Shown: positions 8,402-16,545, counted from the stretch's first letter. The stretch is DNA of 64,000 nucleotides from Phytohabitans sp036906915 (GCF_036906915.1 NZ_JBAKHX010000004.1:186001-250000); one strand, 5' to 3'. A program made the numbers and translations. Notes: generated from the letters alone by a model not told the origin.

Positions 8402-8791
8402 GTGACGGATGTACCGCCCGAGGCGCTCGACGACGCCGCCCAGGTGTTGCGCAGCGCGCTCGCCGGCGACAGCGACGGCGTGGTCGGCACGTTCGACGCC
8501 GTCGTCGACCGTTCCGGAGTCGCGGGTGCGTACGACGTCGCATGGTGCATCGCCGCCACGATGGTGGGCGACAACGTGCCTCGAGGCCGGTGGACGCTCG
8601 ACTTCCCCGGCATCGACGAGGCCGGCTACGACACCCGCTGGGTGGCCCGCTTCGTCAGCGCGTACGCCAACTCCGACGCTTCCACCGGTGAGGCCCTCTT
8701 CGGCGCCGCCATCGCCGACGGCCAACTCCCCGAGTGCCTGCTGACCCTGGCCGGCTCCGCAGTGGCCACCCTCCGCCGCCGCGCCGCCTGA
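8402..8791 (+). CDS. Hypothetical protein
   Basis: The 129 residues are soluble and mildly acidic, with no recognised motif. They contain alternating helix-like segments (EALDDAAQVLRSALAGD, TRWVARFVSAYANSD) and end in LTLAGSAVATLRRRAA. Codon use with G/C third positions matches the neighbours, so it is probably a true gene. GTG 8402 is the likely start, right after a 71-base gap from the thioesterase; co-transcription is possible. Confidence 0.65.
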   Translation: MTDVPPEALDDAAQVLRSALAGDSDGVVGTFDAVVDRSGVAGAYDVAWCIAATMVGDNVPRGRWTLDFPGIDEAGYDTRWVARFVSAYANSDASTGEALFGAAIADGQLPECLLTLAGSAVATLRRRAA

Positions 8792-8810
8792 CGCGCCGCG
8801 CGCTCTCTCC

Positions 8811-8895
8811 CGTCGATCAAGGGCAACCGCACGTGCTTTGATCTCCGATCCGCGTGCATTTGCCCTTGATCGACGCAATCGGCCTTGATCGGCGG
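8811..8895 (+). repeat. Palindromic intergenic element, copy 1
   Basis: The left arm CGTCGATCAAGGGCAA-CCGCACGTG and right arm CGCGTGCATTTGCCCTTGATCGACG form a stem of about 25 bp around an internal TTTGATCTCC. This is followed by a third arm ending CCTTGATCGGCG. It lies between two plus-strand genes. It is one of five copies in the window (see findings). Confidence 0.9.
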
Positions 8896-8990
8896 CCCGG
8901 CCCGGCCCGGCCCGGCGCGCCACGCCCGGCCGTCGAACACGCCGTCCGGGGGCCTGAATGGGTCGGGCGCGCTCTCGTAGGGTCGGCGGC

Positions 8991-9680
8991 ATGTCGGACG
9001 CGATCCTCGCCAAGGTCCGCAAGCTGCTGACCAAGGCCGAAGACCCCGCCTGCACCACCGCCGAAGCCGAGGCGTTCACCGCCAAGGCCACCGAGCTGAT
9101 CGCCAAATACGGCGTCGACCGGGCACTGCTCGCGGCCCAAGACCCCAGCACCGACCCCGTCGGCGACCGCGTCATCGACGTTGAGCCGCCGTACGCCCTC
9201 GACAAGGCCGGCCTGCTCGCCTCCGTCGCAGCCGCCCTGCGCTGCGGCTCGGTCCGCCGGCGCGAGCGCGGCGGCCTCGCGGTGCACCTCTTCGGGTTCG
9301 GCAGTGATCTGGAGCGCGTCGAGCTCCTCTTCACCTCGCTGCTCGTCCAGGCCGCTCACGGGCTCGCGGCCACTCCGGTGCCGGCCTGGGAGCAGCCGGC
9401 GGCTTTCCGGCGATCCTGGTTGGCCGGCTTCGCCGGCGCGATCGCCGTCCGCCTCCGCGAGGCGGAGGCCGCCGCCGCGGCGACACCGACCACGTCGGGC
9501 CCGTCGGTCGCGCTGGTGCTCGCCGACCGCACCAGCAAGGTCAGCCGCCGCATGTCCGAGGCATACCCAAACGCGCGCACAGCGGGCCGCCGCCGCCTGG
9601 CCGGCACCGGCATGCGACAGGGGTACGCGGCCGGCGTGGCGGCCAGCCTGACCGACCCTCGGGCCGTAGGCCAGGACTAG
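8991..9680 (+). CDS. DUF2786-domain protein
   Basis: The 229 residues begin with the DUF2786 signature (AILAKVRKLLTKAEDPACTTAEAEAFTAKATELIAKYGVD, residues 4-42), a short helical domain found in many actinobacterial and phage proteins of unknown function. The rest is helix-rich and ends with an Arg-rich segment (TAGRRRLAGTGMRQGYAAGVAASL). No enzymatic motif is seen. ATG 8991 is chosen because the conserved domain starts right there. The gene stands alone, downstream of repeat copy 1 and convergent with the tRNA genes. Confidence 0.85.
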   Translation: MSDAILAKVRKLLTKAEDPACTTAEAEAFTAKATELIAKYGVDRALLAAQDPSTDPVGDRVIDVEPPYALDKAGLLASVAAALRCGSVRRRERGGLAVHLFGFGSDLERVELLFTSLLVQAAHGLAATPVPAWEQPAAFRRSWLAGFAGAIAVRLREAEAAAAATPTTSGPSVALVLADRTSKVSRRMSEAYPNARTAGRRRLAGTGMRQGYAAGVAASLTDPRAVGQD

Positions 9681-9694
9681 GCCCTGAGAAAAGA

Positions 9695-9730
9695 AGAACG
9701 CCCACCGGCGTTTCCGCTGGTAGGCGTTCT
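9695..9730. terminator. Hairpin between DUF2786 gene and tRNA cluster
   Basis: AGAACGCCCACCGGC pairs with GCTGGTAGGCGTTCT (one mismatch and one G-U pair) around a short loop. It lies between convergent transcription units and is flanked by A-rich sequence, so it probably serves both. Confidence 0.7.
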
Positions 9731-9752
9731 GATAGCCCGGCGAAAGGCTATG

Positions 9753-9826
9753 TGGCCAGGGGCGGGGTCGAACCGCCGACCTTCCGATTTTCAGTCGGAC
9801 GCTCGTACCAACTGAGCTACCTGGCC
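9753..9826 (-). tRNA. tRNA-Phe (GAA)
   Basis: Read on the minus strand: acceptor GGCCAGG...CCTGGCC, D-arm TAGCTCAGTTGG, anticodon loop CTGAAAATC with anticodon GAA, and T-loop GGTTCGACC. CCA is not fully encoded. It lies 37 bases from tRNA-Asp in a three-gene minus-strand cluster transcribed Glu-Asp-Phe. Confidence 0.95.
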
Positions 9827-9863
9827 GGGTGAGACCACGCCGACAGCGAACTATCGACGTAAG

Positions 9864-9937
9864 CGGTCCTGACGGGACTTGAACCCGCGACCTCCGCCTT
9901 GACAGGGCGGCGAGCACTCCAACTGCTCCACAGGACC
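9864..9937 (-). tRNA. tRNA-Asp (GTC)
   Basis: Acceptor GGTCCTG...CAGGACC, D-loop GAGCAGTTGGAGTGCTC, anticodon loop CCTGTCAAG with anticodon GTC, and T-loop GGTTCAAGT. Middle gene of the Glu-Asp-Phe cluster. Confidence 0.95.
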
Positions 9938-9967
9938 TTGCCTTGCTCCTCCGGCTAGGCCGGACCG

Positions 9968-10040
9968 TGCCCCCAACGGGATTCGAACCCGTGCTACCGC
10001 CTTGAAAGGGCGGCGTCCTGGGCCGCTAGACGATGAGGGC
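9968..10040 (-). tRNA. tRNA-Glu (TTC)
   Basis: Acceptor GCCCTCA pairs with TGGGGGC (one G-U); D-arm CGTCTAGCGG, anticodon loop CCTTTCAAG with anticodon TTC, T-loop GGTTCGAAT. It is the first gene of the cluster; the promoter should lie in 10041-10192, where I see no clear box. Confidence 0.95.
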
Positions 10041-10192
10041 GGCCCCGCCATCATTGCACATCGCAACTCTGGCAGCTGAGCTCCCATCCGGCCCCGCCGG
10101 AGGCTTGGAAAGCATACGCGACGCCGGACCGTCCATCCAAACTGGTTCTGGGCGCGTCACGTTTCACTTCCGGCGAGGGCCGGCGGAGCAGG

Positions 10193-11032
10193 TCAACGGA
10201 GCAGGACGATGCCGTACTTGCGCTTGAGTGCCGGTATCAGCGTCTTGCAGGCGGCTACCGTGCCGGCCCGGTCACCGCCGCCGTCGTGCAGCAGGATGAT
10301 CGAGCCGGACCTGGCCTTGGCCATGACCCGCTGCTTGATGGCCTCGGCACTGGGCTTTGCCCAGTCGGTCGGGTCGACGTCCCAGTCCAGGGAGGTCATG
10401 CCCAGTTCGCGCGCGGCCTTGACCGCCTCGGCGGTCCACTTTCCACCCGGATGGCGGAAGTACTTGACCCGTGCGCCAGGGACGGCCCGCTGGATCTCCC
10501 GGTTGGTGGCCAGCATGTTCGCCTTGATTTCCTGCTCCGGCTTGGTGCCGAGGTCGAACTCGTGGTGCCAGCTGTGGTTGCACAGCGTGTGGCCCTCGCG
10601 CACGATGCGTTTGACCAACGCGGGGTAATGGCGCACTTCGGTGCCGACCACACAGAAGGTGGCCTTGACCCTGTTGGCGCGCAGGAGGTCGAGCACGGCG
10701 GGCGTCCACGCTGGGTTGGGCCCGTCGTCGAAGGTCAGCGCCACTCCGCGGCTGCCGGTCATCCGCCTGGTGCCGAACGGGCCGACCTTGGATCGGATGG
10801 CGGGCTTGGTGGTGGTCTTCTTCGGCGCCGGCGCCTTGGTCGTCGGCGGTGCGACCGACGGCGTGGCGGCGGCGGTCGGTGTCGGTGCTGGCGAGCTTTC
10901 GGCGGGCACTGGACGGCTGCCGAGTGCCTGGTGAGCCACGGTCTCGGCGGGCTGCCGGCCCATGGCCCAGCGGCCTCCGACGAGGATCGCCAGTACGAGC
11001 AGTGCGGCGGTGAACGCCCCACGTCGCGTCAT
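10193..11032 (-). CDS. Polysaccharide deacetylase (NodB-like), secreted or membrane-anchored
   Basis: The 279 residues start with a short basic leader and one hydrophobic helix (7-20), then a Pro/Thr/Ala spacer (40-80) fit for crossing the cell wall, then a carbohydrate-esterase-4 domain. Its motifs are TFDDGP (Asp102-Asp103), the metal-binding H153-S-W-H-H157, the RHPGGKW variant of the usual RxPYG loop, WDVDPTDW, and ILLHDGGG near the end. The family removes acetyl groups from peptidoglycan or related glycans. ATG 11032 follows CGGGAG at about 9 bases; a TTG ten codons upstream is less likely. Confidence 0.9.
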   Translation of the reverse strand: MTRRGAFTAALLVLAILVGGRWAMGRQPAETVAHQALGSRPVPAESSPAPTPTAAATPSVAPPTTKAPAPKKTTTKPAIRSKVGPFGTRRMTGSRGVALTFDDGPNPAWTPAVLDLLRANRVKATFCVVGTEVRHYPALVKRIVREGHTLCNHSWHHEFDLGTKPEQEIKANMLATNREIQRAVPGARVKYFRHPGGKWTAEAVKAARELGMTSLDWDVDPTDWAKPSAEAIKQRVMAKARSGSIILLHDGGGDRAGTVAACKTLIPALKRKYGIVLLR

Positions 11033-11115
11033 CAGTGAGACTCCCGAGGGGTTCGGGAACAAAGCGACAACACGCTACTTGAGTGGCGCCCGAGAATCGA
11101 GGGTTTCTAGCGGGC

Positions 11116-11988
11116 TTACGTCCGATTGCTCAATAGGGTGAGTGCCGCGACGAGGCTGTCTGGTCGTTCGATGACAACTGGCAGTTCGTCCCACCCGGGA
11201 CCGGCCGCGATGATGAGTGGCGGACGGTGTGGACCCGATCGCAGCGTGTCGAGCTGGCGCGGGTCGGCGGTGGCGTGTGAGTGTGACCACACCATGACGG
11301 CGTCTGGGCCGGTTCGCCGCACGGCGCCGGCTAGGGCGGATGGCGGCACTCGTGCGCCGAGGAGGCGGCACGCCACTCCGACCTCGGCCAGCGCGGCGGC
11401 CAGCGCCTCCAGTGGCAGGCTGTGCTGCTCCTCGTCGGCGCAGGCGAGGAGGATGCGGGGCGGTCCCGCGGCAGCCGGCGGGCGGGGGACAGCACCCAGC
11501 GCCTCGGACACGCAGCGGGACAGCAGGTGCTCCACCTCGACGACCGCGTGTCGCTCCCCGACGCCAGAGAGCACCGGCCTGAGCAAGGTGTCCCAGGTCG
11601 GCACGACGCCTGACGTGGTGATCGAGCGTTCGATGATCTCCCGCATGGCGGTCGCGTCGAGGCGCATCGCAGCGTGGGCGAGACCGCGAGCGGCATCGCC
11701 TGCCGCGCCTACCGCGATCACGCGCCCGCCACCGTGTCGCCGGCTGGCCACCTGCCGTGGCACGGTGCCGCGCGCCCAGCGGGCCGCCTCAGCGGGCGCC
11801 ACGCCCTCCGCGGTGAGCTCGCGCATCACGTCCAGCCGGGCCAGGTCTTCCGCCGTGTACCGGCGGTGGTGGCCGGGCACGTGCTCGCTCGGGCCGAGCC
11901 CGTATCGCTGGTGCCAGGTGCGAAGTGTGGTAACCGCCACACCAAGGCGGCGTGCCGCGGCTCCCGCACTCAGCCCCTCATCGGCCAC
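11116..11988 (-). CDS. MerR-family regulator with cobalamin-binding-like C-terminal domain (LitR/CarH type)
   Basis: The 290 residues comprise an N-terminal MerR winged helix (about 6-70: LSAGAAARRLGVAVTTLRTWHQRYGL ... HHRRYTAEDLARL), a helical bundle (130-185) with VEVEHLLSRCVSEAL, and an alpha/beta domain starting RILLACADEEQHSLPLEAL that resembles B12-binding folds with a conserved-looking E-x-H. CarH/LitR proteins repress carotenoid genes in the dark using adenosylcobalamin as light sensor. The Trp expected before the EH motif is not evident (GERHAVVEVEH), so light sensing is uncertain. GTG 11988 overlaps the idi stop by 11 bases; it is probably the third gene of the crtI-idi operon. Confidence 0.85.
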   Translation of the reverse strand: MADEGLSAGAAARRLGVAVTTLRTWHQRYGLGPSEHVPGHHRRYTAEDLARLDVMRELTAEGVAPAEAARWARGTVPRQVASRRHGGGRVIAVGAAGDAARGLAHAAMRLDATAMREIIERSITTSGVVPTWDTLLRPVLSGVGERHAVVEVEHLLSRCVSEALGAVPRPPAAAGPPRILLACADEEQHSLPLEALAAALAEVGVACRLLGARVPPSALAGAVRRTGPDAVMVWSHSHATADPRQLDTLRSGPHRPPLIIAAGPGWDELPVVIERPDSLVAALTLLSNRT

Positions 11989-12565
11989 CCGACCGCTCCG
12001 CAGCGTTTTCAGAAGACAGCACCCGGGGCAGCGCGTCGACCACGCCGCCGAGCCAGGGCGCGTACGCCCGCGGCTGCTCCCACAGGTCGGCTCGCACCTC
12101 GTCGAGCTCGACCCACCGCACCGCGGCCACCTCCTGCGGGTCAGGCCGCACCGGCACGTGGGCATCGACCGACCCGAGCAGCACGTGGTCGTACTCGTAC
12201 TCCACCCGCCCGGTCGCCGGGTCCTCGGCGAAGTACCGGTACACGCCGACCTCGGTCAGCGGCACCGGGTCGAGGCCAAGCTCCTCGCCGAGCCGCTTGG
12301 TGGCCGCGGCGGTCAAGTCTTCGCCGGGTGCGGGGTGCCCGCAGCAGGCGTTGGCCCAACGCAGTGGGAAGCGGCTCTTGGCCTGGGCGCGCTGCTGGAG
12401 CAGCAGTCGCCCGTCGGGGTCGACGAGGACCACGGAGAATGCCCGATGCAGCTGCCCCGGCGCCTGGTGCGCGACCTCCACAGTGGACGAGCCGAGGGCA
12501 CCTCCCGCCTCGTCGACGAGCTCCACCAGGTGCGCCTCGCGGGGGCCCAAACCAGAGAGATTCAC
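11978..12565 (-). CDS. idi: Isopentenyl-diphosphate delta-isomerase, type I
   Basis: The 195 residues convert IPP to DMAPP, feeding isoprenoid and carotenoid synthesis. The Nudix-like type I signatures are present: the catalytic Cys in NACCGHP (74-75), metal ligands His34 and His40 (VAHQAPGQLHRAFSVVLVD), and the acidic pair in RVEYEYDHVLLG. Length fits the family (about 180-200). It starts with GTG in a GTGA overlap with crtI (12562-12565), so it is translationally coupled, and it overlaps the MerR gene downstream. Confidence 0.95.
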   Translation of the reverse strand: MNLSGLGPREAHLVELVDEAGGALGSSTVEVAHQAPGQLHRAFSVVLVDPDGRLLLQQRAQAKSRFPLRWANACCGHPAPGEDLTAAATKRLGEELGLDPVPLTEVGVYRYFAEDPATGRVEYEYDHVLLGSVDAHVPVRPDPQEVAAVRWVELDEVRADLWEQPRAYAPWLGGVVDALPRVLSSENAAERSGGR

Positions 12566-14028
12566 AGAGCGCCTCCCGTGACGCGGTGAGCGGCGAGCTT
12601 GCCGGAGATCAGCACCATGGGCACGCCCACGCCCGGCTGCGTGCCCGAGCCGACATAGACGACATTGTCCACTGTGGGATGGAGGTTACCGGGCCGGAAC
12701 GGGCCGGTCTGCAGGAATGTGTGGGCCGCCCCGAACGGGGTACCCCCCGCCAGGCCTGAAGCCGCCCAGTCGGAAGGGGTCACCATCTGCGCCACCTCGA
12801 TGCCGTCCCGAAAGCCCCGATAGCCGCGTGCCTCCAGCACGTCGACCAGCTCGTCGGTGTATCGCTGGCGCAGCCCGCCCTCCCAGTCGAGCGGCCGGCG
12901 GTGGGCCAAGTTGGGCACGGGGGCGAGCACGTAGTAGGCGTGCCGCCCGTCGGGGGCGCCGGTCGACGGGCGCGTGACGAGCAACGACGGATCTGACATC
13001 AGCTCGCCGCGCCGGATCACCTCGTCGAAGGTGCCGCGCCAGGCGCGTCCGAAGTGGAGGTTGTGGTGCGCGATCTGGCTGTACCCCTGCGTGGAACCCA
13101 CGTGCAGCACGACGCACGACGGCGAGTAGCGCAGCGGGCGTGGGCGTGCCCCGGACAGCGCCCAAGCGACCGGCAGGTCGGGGTTGAGCACGACGACGTC
13201 GGCCGGGACGCGCTCGCCGTCGGCCGTGCGAACCCCCACGGCTCGCCCGCCCGCGGTCTCTACCGTGGTGACGGTCGTGTCGTACCGGATCGTCACGCCG
13301 TGCTTCTCCGCCGCGCCGGCCATGGCGAGGGGCACCGAGTGGATGCCGCCTTCCGGGTAGTAGACGCCGGCGACCGAGTCGAGATACGCGATGACCGCGT
13401 AGATAGCGAGCGCGTCGTGCGGCGACAGCCCCGCGTACATCGCCTGGAAGGAGAAGATCCGTCGGGTGCGTGGATCGGCGAAGAACTGGTCGATCTTGCT
13501 CTGGAGCCGCCGGAACCCGCCCATCCACAGCAGCTTCAGCAGGTTGAGTGTGAGCAGGTCGCGCGGGGAGTCGAGGTTGCGCTCGATGAAGTCGGCCCGC
13601 TCCAGCCGCCACAGCCGCCGCGCGAAGTCGACGAAACGCAGGTAGCCATCGGCCTCTCGCGGCCCGCACACCCGCCCGATCTCCGCGGCCATCCGCGCCG
13701 TGTCCGTAATCACATCGAGCGTGGAGCCGTCGGGGTAGTGGGCGCGGTACGCGGGGTCGAGCGGGGTGAGCCGCAGCCAGTCGCCGAGGCGCTCGCCGAC
13801 CGCGCCAAGGGCCTCGTCGAGCAGGTCGGGCATGGTGAGCACGGTGGGTCCGGTGTCGAACTCGTATCCGCCGAGCGCGAGCCGCCCAGCCCGGCCTCCG
13901 GGCACCGGCTCCCGTTCGAGCACGGTGACCTGCCGCCCGGCGCCGGCCAGGTGCAGGGCGCACGCCAGCCCGCCGAGCCCGGCGCCGACGACGACCACCC
14001 GGTCGGTCGGCCCGCTCACCCGTCGCAT
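12562..14028 (-). CDS. crtI: Phytoene desaturase (carotenoid dehydrogenase)
   Basis: The 488 residues begin with the FAD-binding Rossmann fold VVVVGAGLGGLACALHLAGAG followed by PGGRAG, and contain FDTGPTVLTMPDLLDE typical of CrtI. They end with the CrtI C-terminal signature VYVGSGTQPGVGVPMVLISGKLAA. The enzyme introduces double bonds into phytoene to give coloured carotenes; the number of desaturation steps cannot be told. It is the first gene of the crtI-idi-merR operon and divergent from crtB across 65 bases. ATG 14028 lies six codons before the Rossmann strand. Confidence 0.94.
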   Translation of the reverse strand: MRRVSGPTDRVVVVGAGLGGLACALHLAGAGRQVTVLEREPVPGGRAGRLALGGYEFDTGPTVLTMPDLLDEALGAVGERLGDWLRLTPLDPAYRAHYPDGSTLDVITDTARMAAEIGRVCGPREADGYLRFVDFARRLWRLERADFIERNLDSPRDLLTLNLLKLLWMGGFRRLQSKIDQFFADPRTRRIFSFQAMYAGLSPHDALAIYAVIAYLDSVAGVYYPEGGIHSVPLAMAGAAEKHGVTIRYDTTVTTVETAGGRAVGVRTADGERVPADVVVLNPDLPVAWALSGARPRPLRYSPSCVVLHVGSTQGYSQIAHHNLHFGRAWRGTFDEVIRRGELMSDPSLLVTRPSTGAPDGRHAYYVLAPVPNLAHRRPLDWEGGLRQRYTDELVDVLEARGYRGFRDGIEVAQMVTPSDWAASGLAGGTPFGAAHTFLQTGPFRPGNLHPTVDNVVYVGSGTQPGVGVPMVLISGKLAAHRVTGGAL

Positions 14029-14093
14029 GGCGTCGAGAGTACCCTAGGTGAGAAGTTGCGTCGATTACTGAGTCGATTGGCGGTGAGACAGCG
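14029..14093. promoter_or_regulatory. Divergent crtI/crtB promoter region with 12-bp-spaced direct repeats
   Basis: This 65-base gap must carry both promoters. It contains GTCGATT at 14060-14066 and again at 14072-14078, a 12-base period. It is a candidate binding site for the adjacent MerR-type regulator; I cannot define -10/-35 boxes with confidence. Confidence 0.45.
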
Positions 14094-15014
14094 GTGGACG
14101 ACAACCTCGCCCTAGCCTATGAACGCTGCCGCGAGCTGCACAAACGGCACGGGCGCACGTACTACCTGGCAACCCGCCTGCTGCCCGCCTGGAAGCGCCG
14201 CCACGTCCACGCGCTGTACGGTTTCACCCGATATGCGGATGAGATCGTCGACCGCACCGACGCACTGCCGCCGGCCGAACGGGCGGCCAAACTGCGCGAC
14301 TGGTCCGACCGGTTCCTCGCGGGCCTGCGCGGCGCGCCGGTCGACGACCCGCTCCTGCCCGCCGTGCTGCACACGATCGCCGCCTTCGACCTTGACCAGG
14401 CCGACTTCGCCGCGTTCCTGCACAGCATGGCGATGGATCTCACGGTCGCCTCGTACCCCACCTACGCCGACCTGCTCGACTACATGGAGGGGTCGGCCGC
14501 CGTGATCGGCACGATGATGCTGCCGATTCTCGGCGCCAGCGACCTGGCCGCCGCGCGCGAGCCGGCGCGCCAGCTCGGGCTCGCGTTCCAGCTCACCAAC
14601 TTCATCCGCGACGTCGCCGAAGACCTCGAAAGGGGCCGCACCTACCTGCCCGACGAAGACCTCGCCAGGTTCGGGGTCACGCGGCCCGATCTCGTCGCCT
14701 GCGCCGCGCGACGCGCGGCCACACCGCAGGTCCAGCAGCTCATCGAGTACGAGGTGAGGCGCGCACAGGCCCACTATGGCGCGGCGGCATCCGGTGTCGG
14801 CATGCTGGAGCCCGCGTCGCAGGCGTGCATCCGCAGCGCGTACCGGCTCTACGGCGGCATCCTCGACGAGATCGCGGCAGCCGAGTTCGACGTCTTCGCA
14901 CGGCGGGCCGCCGTGCCGGGCTGGCGCAAGGCCGCGGTGGCGACGCACTCGCTGCTGGTGGCGGCCGGCACGCCGGTGCGGGTGCCCGGCCCGCCCCACC
15001 TGGTGGCGCCGTGA
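14094..15014 (+). CDS. crtB: Phytoene synthase
   Basis: The 306 residues condense two GGPP molecules to phytoene. Both substrate-binding aspartate motifs are present: RYADEIVDRTD (Asp49, Asp53) and NFIRDVAEDLERGRTYLP (Asp173, Asp177). No lycopene cyclase and no GGPP synthase (crtE) lies in the window, so the precursor must come from elsewhere. GTG 14094 starts the gene, divergent from crtI. Its stop overlaps the start of a decayed photolyase gene (GTGA at 15011-15014), showing that crtB and photolyase once formed an operon. Confidence 0.94.
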   Translation: MDDNLALAYERCRELHKRHGRTYYLATRLLPAWKRRHVHALYGFTRYADEIVDRTDALPPAERAAKLRDWSDRFLAGLRGAPVDDPLLPAVLHTIAAFDLDQADFAAFLHSMAMDLTVASYPTYADLLDYMEGSAAVIGTMMLPILGASDLAAAREPARQLGLAFQLTNFIRDVAEDLERGRTYLPDEDLARFGVTRPDLVACAARRAATPQVQQLIEYEVRRAQAHYGAAASGVGMLEPASQACIRSAYRLYGGILDEIAAAEFDVFARRAAVPGWRKAAVATHSLLVAAGTPVRVPGPPHLVAP

Positions 15015-15166
15015 AGACCGCCGTCGTGCTGTTCACAAGCGACCTGCGGGTACGCGACCGCGGGCACCGGCAACGACACAAGGGCCGTACCGGCGGTTGA
15101 ACCGGCAACGGCAGGCGGAGCGCTAGACCCCGGGGCGAGTACGTCAACCGGTACGCGTCGCGCTGA
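15011..15166 (+). pseudogene. phr: Remnant of DNA photolyase gene (large internal deletion)
   Basis: The frame starting at GTG 15011 reads VKTAVVLFTSDLRVRD, the normal N-terminus of a CPD photolyase (AVVLFTRDLRVHD type), and then falls out of register. Directly after it come pieces of the photolyase C-terminal signature in shifted frames: GTGNDTR (about 15064-15084), PYRRLNRQRQAER (about 15086-15124) and RGEYVNRYASR (about 15131-15166). The N- and C-terminal ends are thus retained while roughly the whole middle of a 1.3-kb gene is missing, with frameshifts and stops. The gene no longer makes a photolyase. It sits in the position typical of light-controlled crt clusters. Confidence 0.85.
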
Positions 15167-15186
15167 ACCGTGAAATGCTGGGCGTC

Positions 15187-16545
15187 ATGGCGGAACAGGT
15201 GGACGTGGTCGTCGTCGGGCTGGGCGTCGGTGGTGAAGAGGTCGCTGGCAAACTCGCCGCGGCCGGCCTGTCGGTGGTGGGCATCGAACACAACCTGGTC
15301 GGCGGCGAGTGCCCGTACTGGGGCTGCATCCCCAGCAAGATGATGATCCGGGCGGCCAACGCGCTGACCGAGGCGCGCCGCGTCGAAGGGCTCGCCGGTC
15401 GCGCCGAGGTGTACCCCGACTGGGGACCGGTAGCCAAACGCATCCGCGAAGAGGCCACCGACAACTGGGACGACAAGGTGGCCGTCGATCGGTTCACGGG
15501 CAAGGGCGGCCGGTTCGTTCGCGGGTACGGCACGCTCGCCGGGCCGGGACGCGTCCAGGTGGGCGACGACGTCTTCGAGGCGCGCCGGGGCGTGGTCATC
15601 GGCACCGGCACGTCGGCCGCGATCCCGCCGATCGAAGGTCTCGCCGGCACACCGTACTGGACCAACCGCGAAGCCATCGAGACCGAGACTCTGCCCGCGT
15701 CGCTGGTCGTGCTCGGCGGTGGTGCGATCGGGCTGGAGCTGGCGCAGGTGTTCGCGCGCTTCGGGGTACGGGTGACGATCGTCGAGGCGCTCGACCGCCT
15801 CCTGGCTGTCGAAGAGCCCGAGTCGTCCGACCTGGCCGCCGAGGTGTTGGGCGCCGACGGCATCGAGATCCGGGTCGGCGCCAAGGCCGAGCGGATCAGC
15901 CACGACGGCGGCGAGTTCGCCGTGCACCTGGGCGGTGGCTCGGTCAGCGGGGAAAAGCTGCTCGTGGCCACTGGTCGGCGGGCGCAGCTCGGCGACCTGG
16001 GCCTCGACACCGTGGGCCTCGACCCGAAGGCGCGCCTGCTGGAGGTCGACGACCGCCTGCGGGCCGGCGACAAGCTGTGGGGCGTCGGCGACGTCACCGG
16101 GCACGGCGCCTTCACGCACGTGGCGATGTACCAGGCGGGCATAGTGATCCGCGACATCCTCGGCCAGGACGGTCCGCCGGCTGACTACCGGTCGCTGCCC
16201 CGGGTCACGTTCACCGATCCGGAGATCGGCGCGGTGGGCCTGACCGAGCAGCAGGCCCGCGAGCGCGGTGTCGCGGTGCGCACGACGGTCGCCCCGTTGC
16301 CGGAGTCTGCGCGCGGCTGGATCCACAAGGTGGGCAATGAGGGCTTCATCAAGCTCGTCGCCGACGCCGACCGCGGCGTACTGGTGGGCGCGACGTCGGC
16401 GGGGCCGATGGGCGGCGAGGTGCTGAGCGGCCTGGCAGTGGCGGTACACGGTGAGGTGCCGGTCGAGAGCCTGCGCCACATGATCTACGCGTACCCGACC
16501 TTCCACCGCGCGATCGAAGACGCCCTGCGCAAGCTCGAACTCTAG
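15187..16545 (+). CDS. Pyridine-nucleotide disulfide oxidoreductase family flavoprotein (Lpd/MerA-like, atypical)
   Basis: About 452 residues with the full two-dinucleotide-binding layout: FAD site DVVVVGLGVGGEEVA, redox-cysteine region GGECPYWGCIPSK (a C-x4-C pair), NAD(P) site VVLGGGAIGLELAQVFARFG, second FAD motif WGVGDVTGHGAFTHVA, and a C-terminal dimerisation domain. The catalytic His-Glu element of true dihydrolipoamide dehydrogenases (HAHPTLSE) reads YAYPTFHRAIEDA here, so the general-acid His is replaced by Tyr. Its electron acceptor is therefore uncertain. ATG 15187 is used; ATG 15175 is an in-frame alternative. No ribosome site is clear. Confidence 0.85.
   Translation: MAEQVDVVVVGLGVGGEEVAGKLAAAGLSVVGIEHNLVGGECPYWGCIPSKMMIRAANALTEARRVEGLAGRAEVYPDWGPVAKRIREEATDNWDDKVAVDRFTGKGGRFVRGYGTLAGPGRVQVGDDVFEARRGVVIGTGTSAAIPPIEGLAGTPYWTNREAIETETLPASLVVLGGGAIGLELAQVFARFGVRVTIVEALDRLLAVEEPESSDLAAEVLGADGIEIRVGAKAERISHDGGEFAVHLGGGSVSGEKLLVATGRRAQLGDLGLDTVGLDPKARLLEVDDRLRAGDKLWGVGDVTGHGAFTHVAMYQAGIVIRDILGQDGPPADYRSLPRVTFTDPEIGAVGLTEQQARERGVAVRTTVAPLPESARGWIHKVGNEGFIKLVADADRGVLVGATSAGPMGGEVLSGLAVAVHGEVPVESLRHMIYAYPTFHRAIEDALRKLEL

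Noticed and set aside
9753..10040. tRNA cluster as an attachment site of an integrated element
   Set aside because: No integrase, no duplicated tRNA 3' end seen nearby, and normal chromosomal genes on both sides.
10041..10192. Small gene or RNA between the tRNAs and the deacetylase gene
   Set aside because: No convincing frame, hairpin or conserved element seen; probably just the tRNA promoter region.
14740..16506. A 588-codon minus-strand frame opposite crtB and the flavoprotein gene
   Set aside because: Low-complexity, His/Arg/Asp-rich composition typical of antisense frames in GC-rich DNA; the sense genes are certain.
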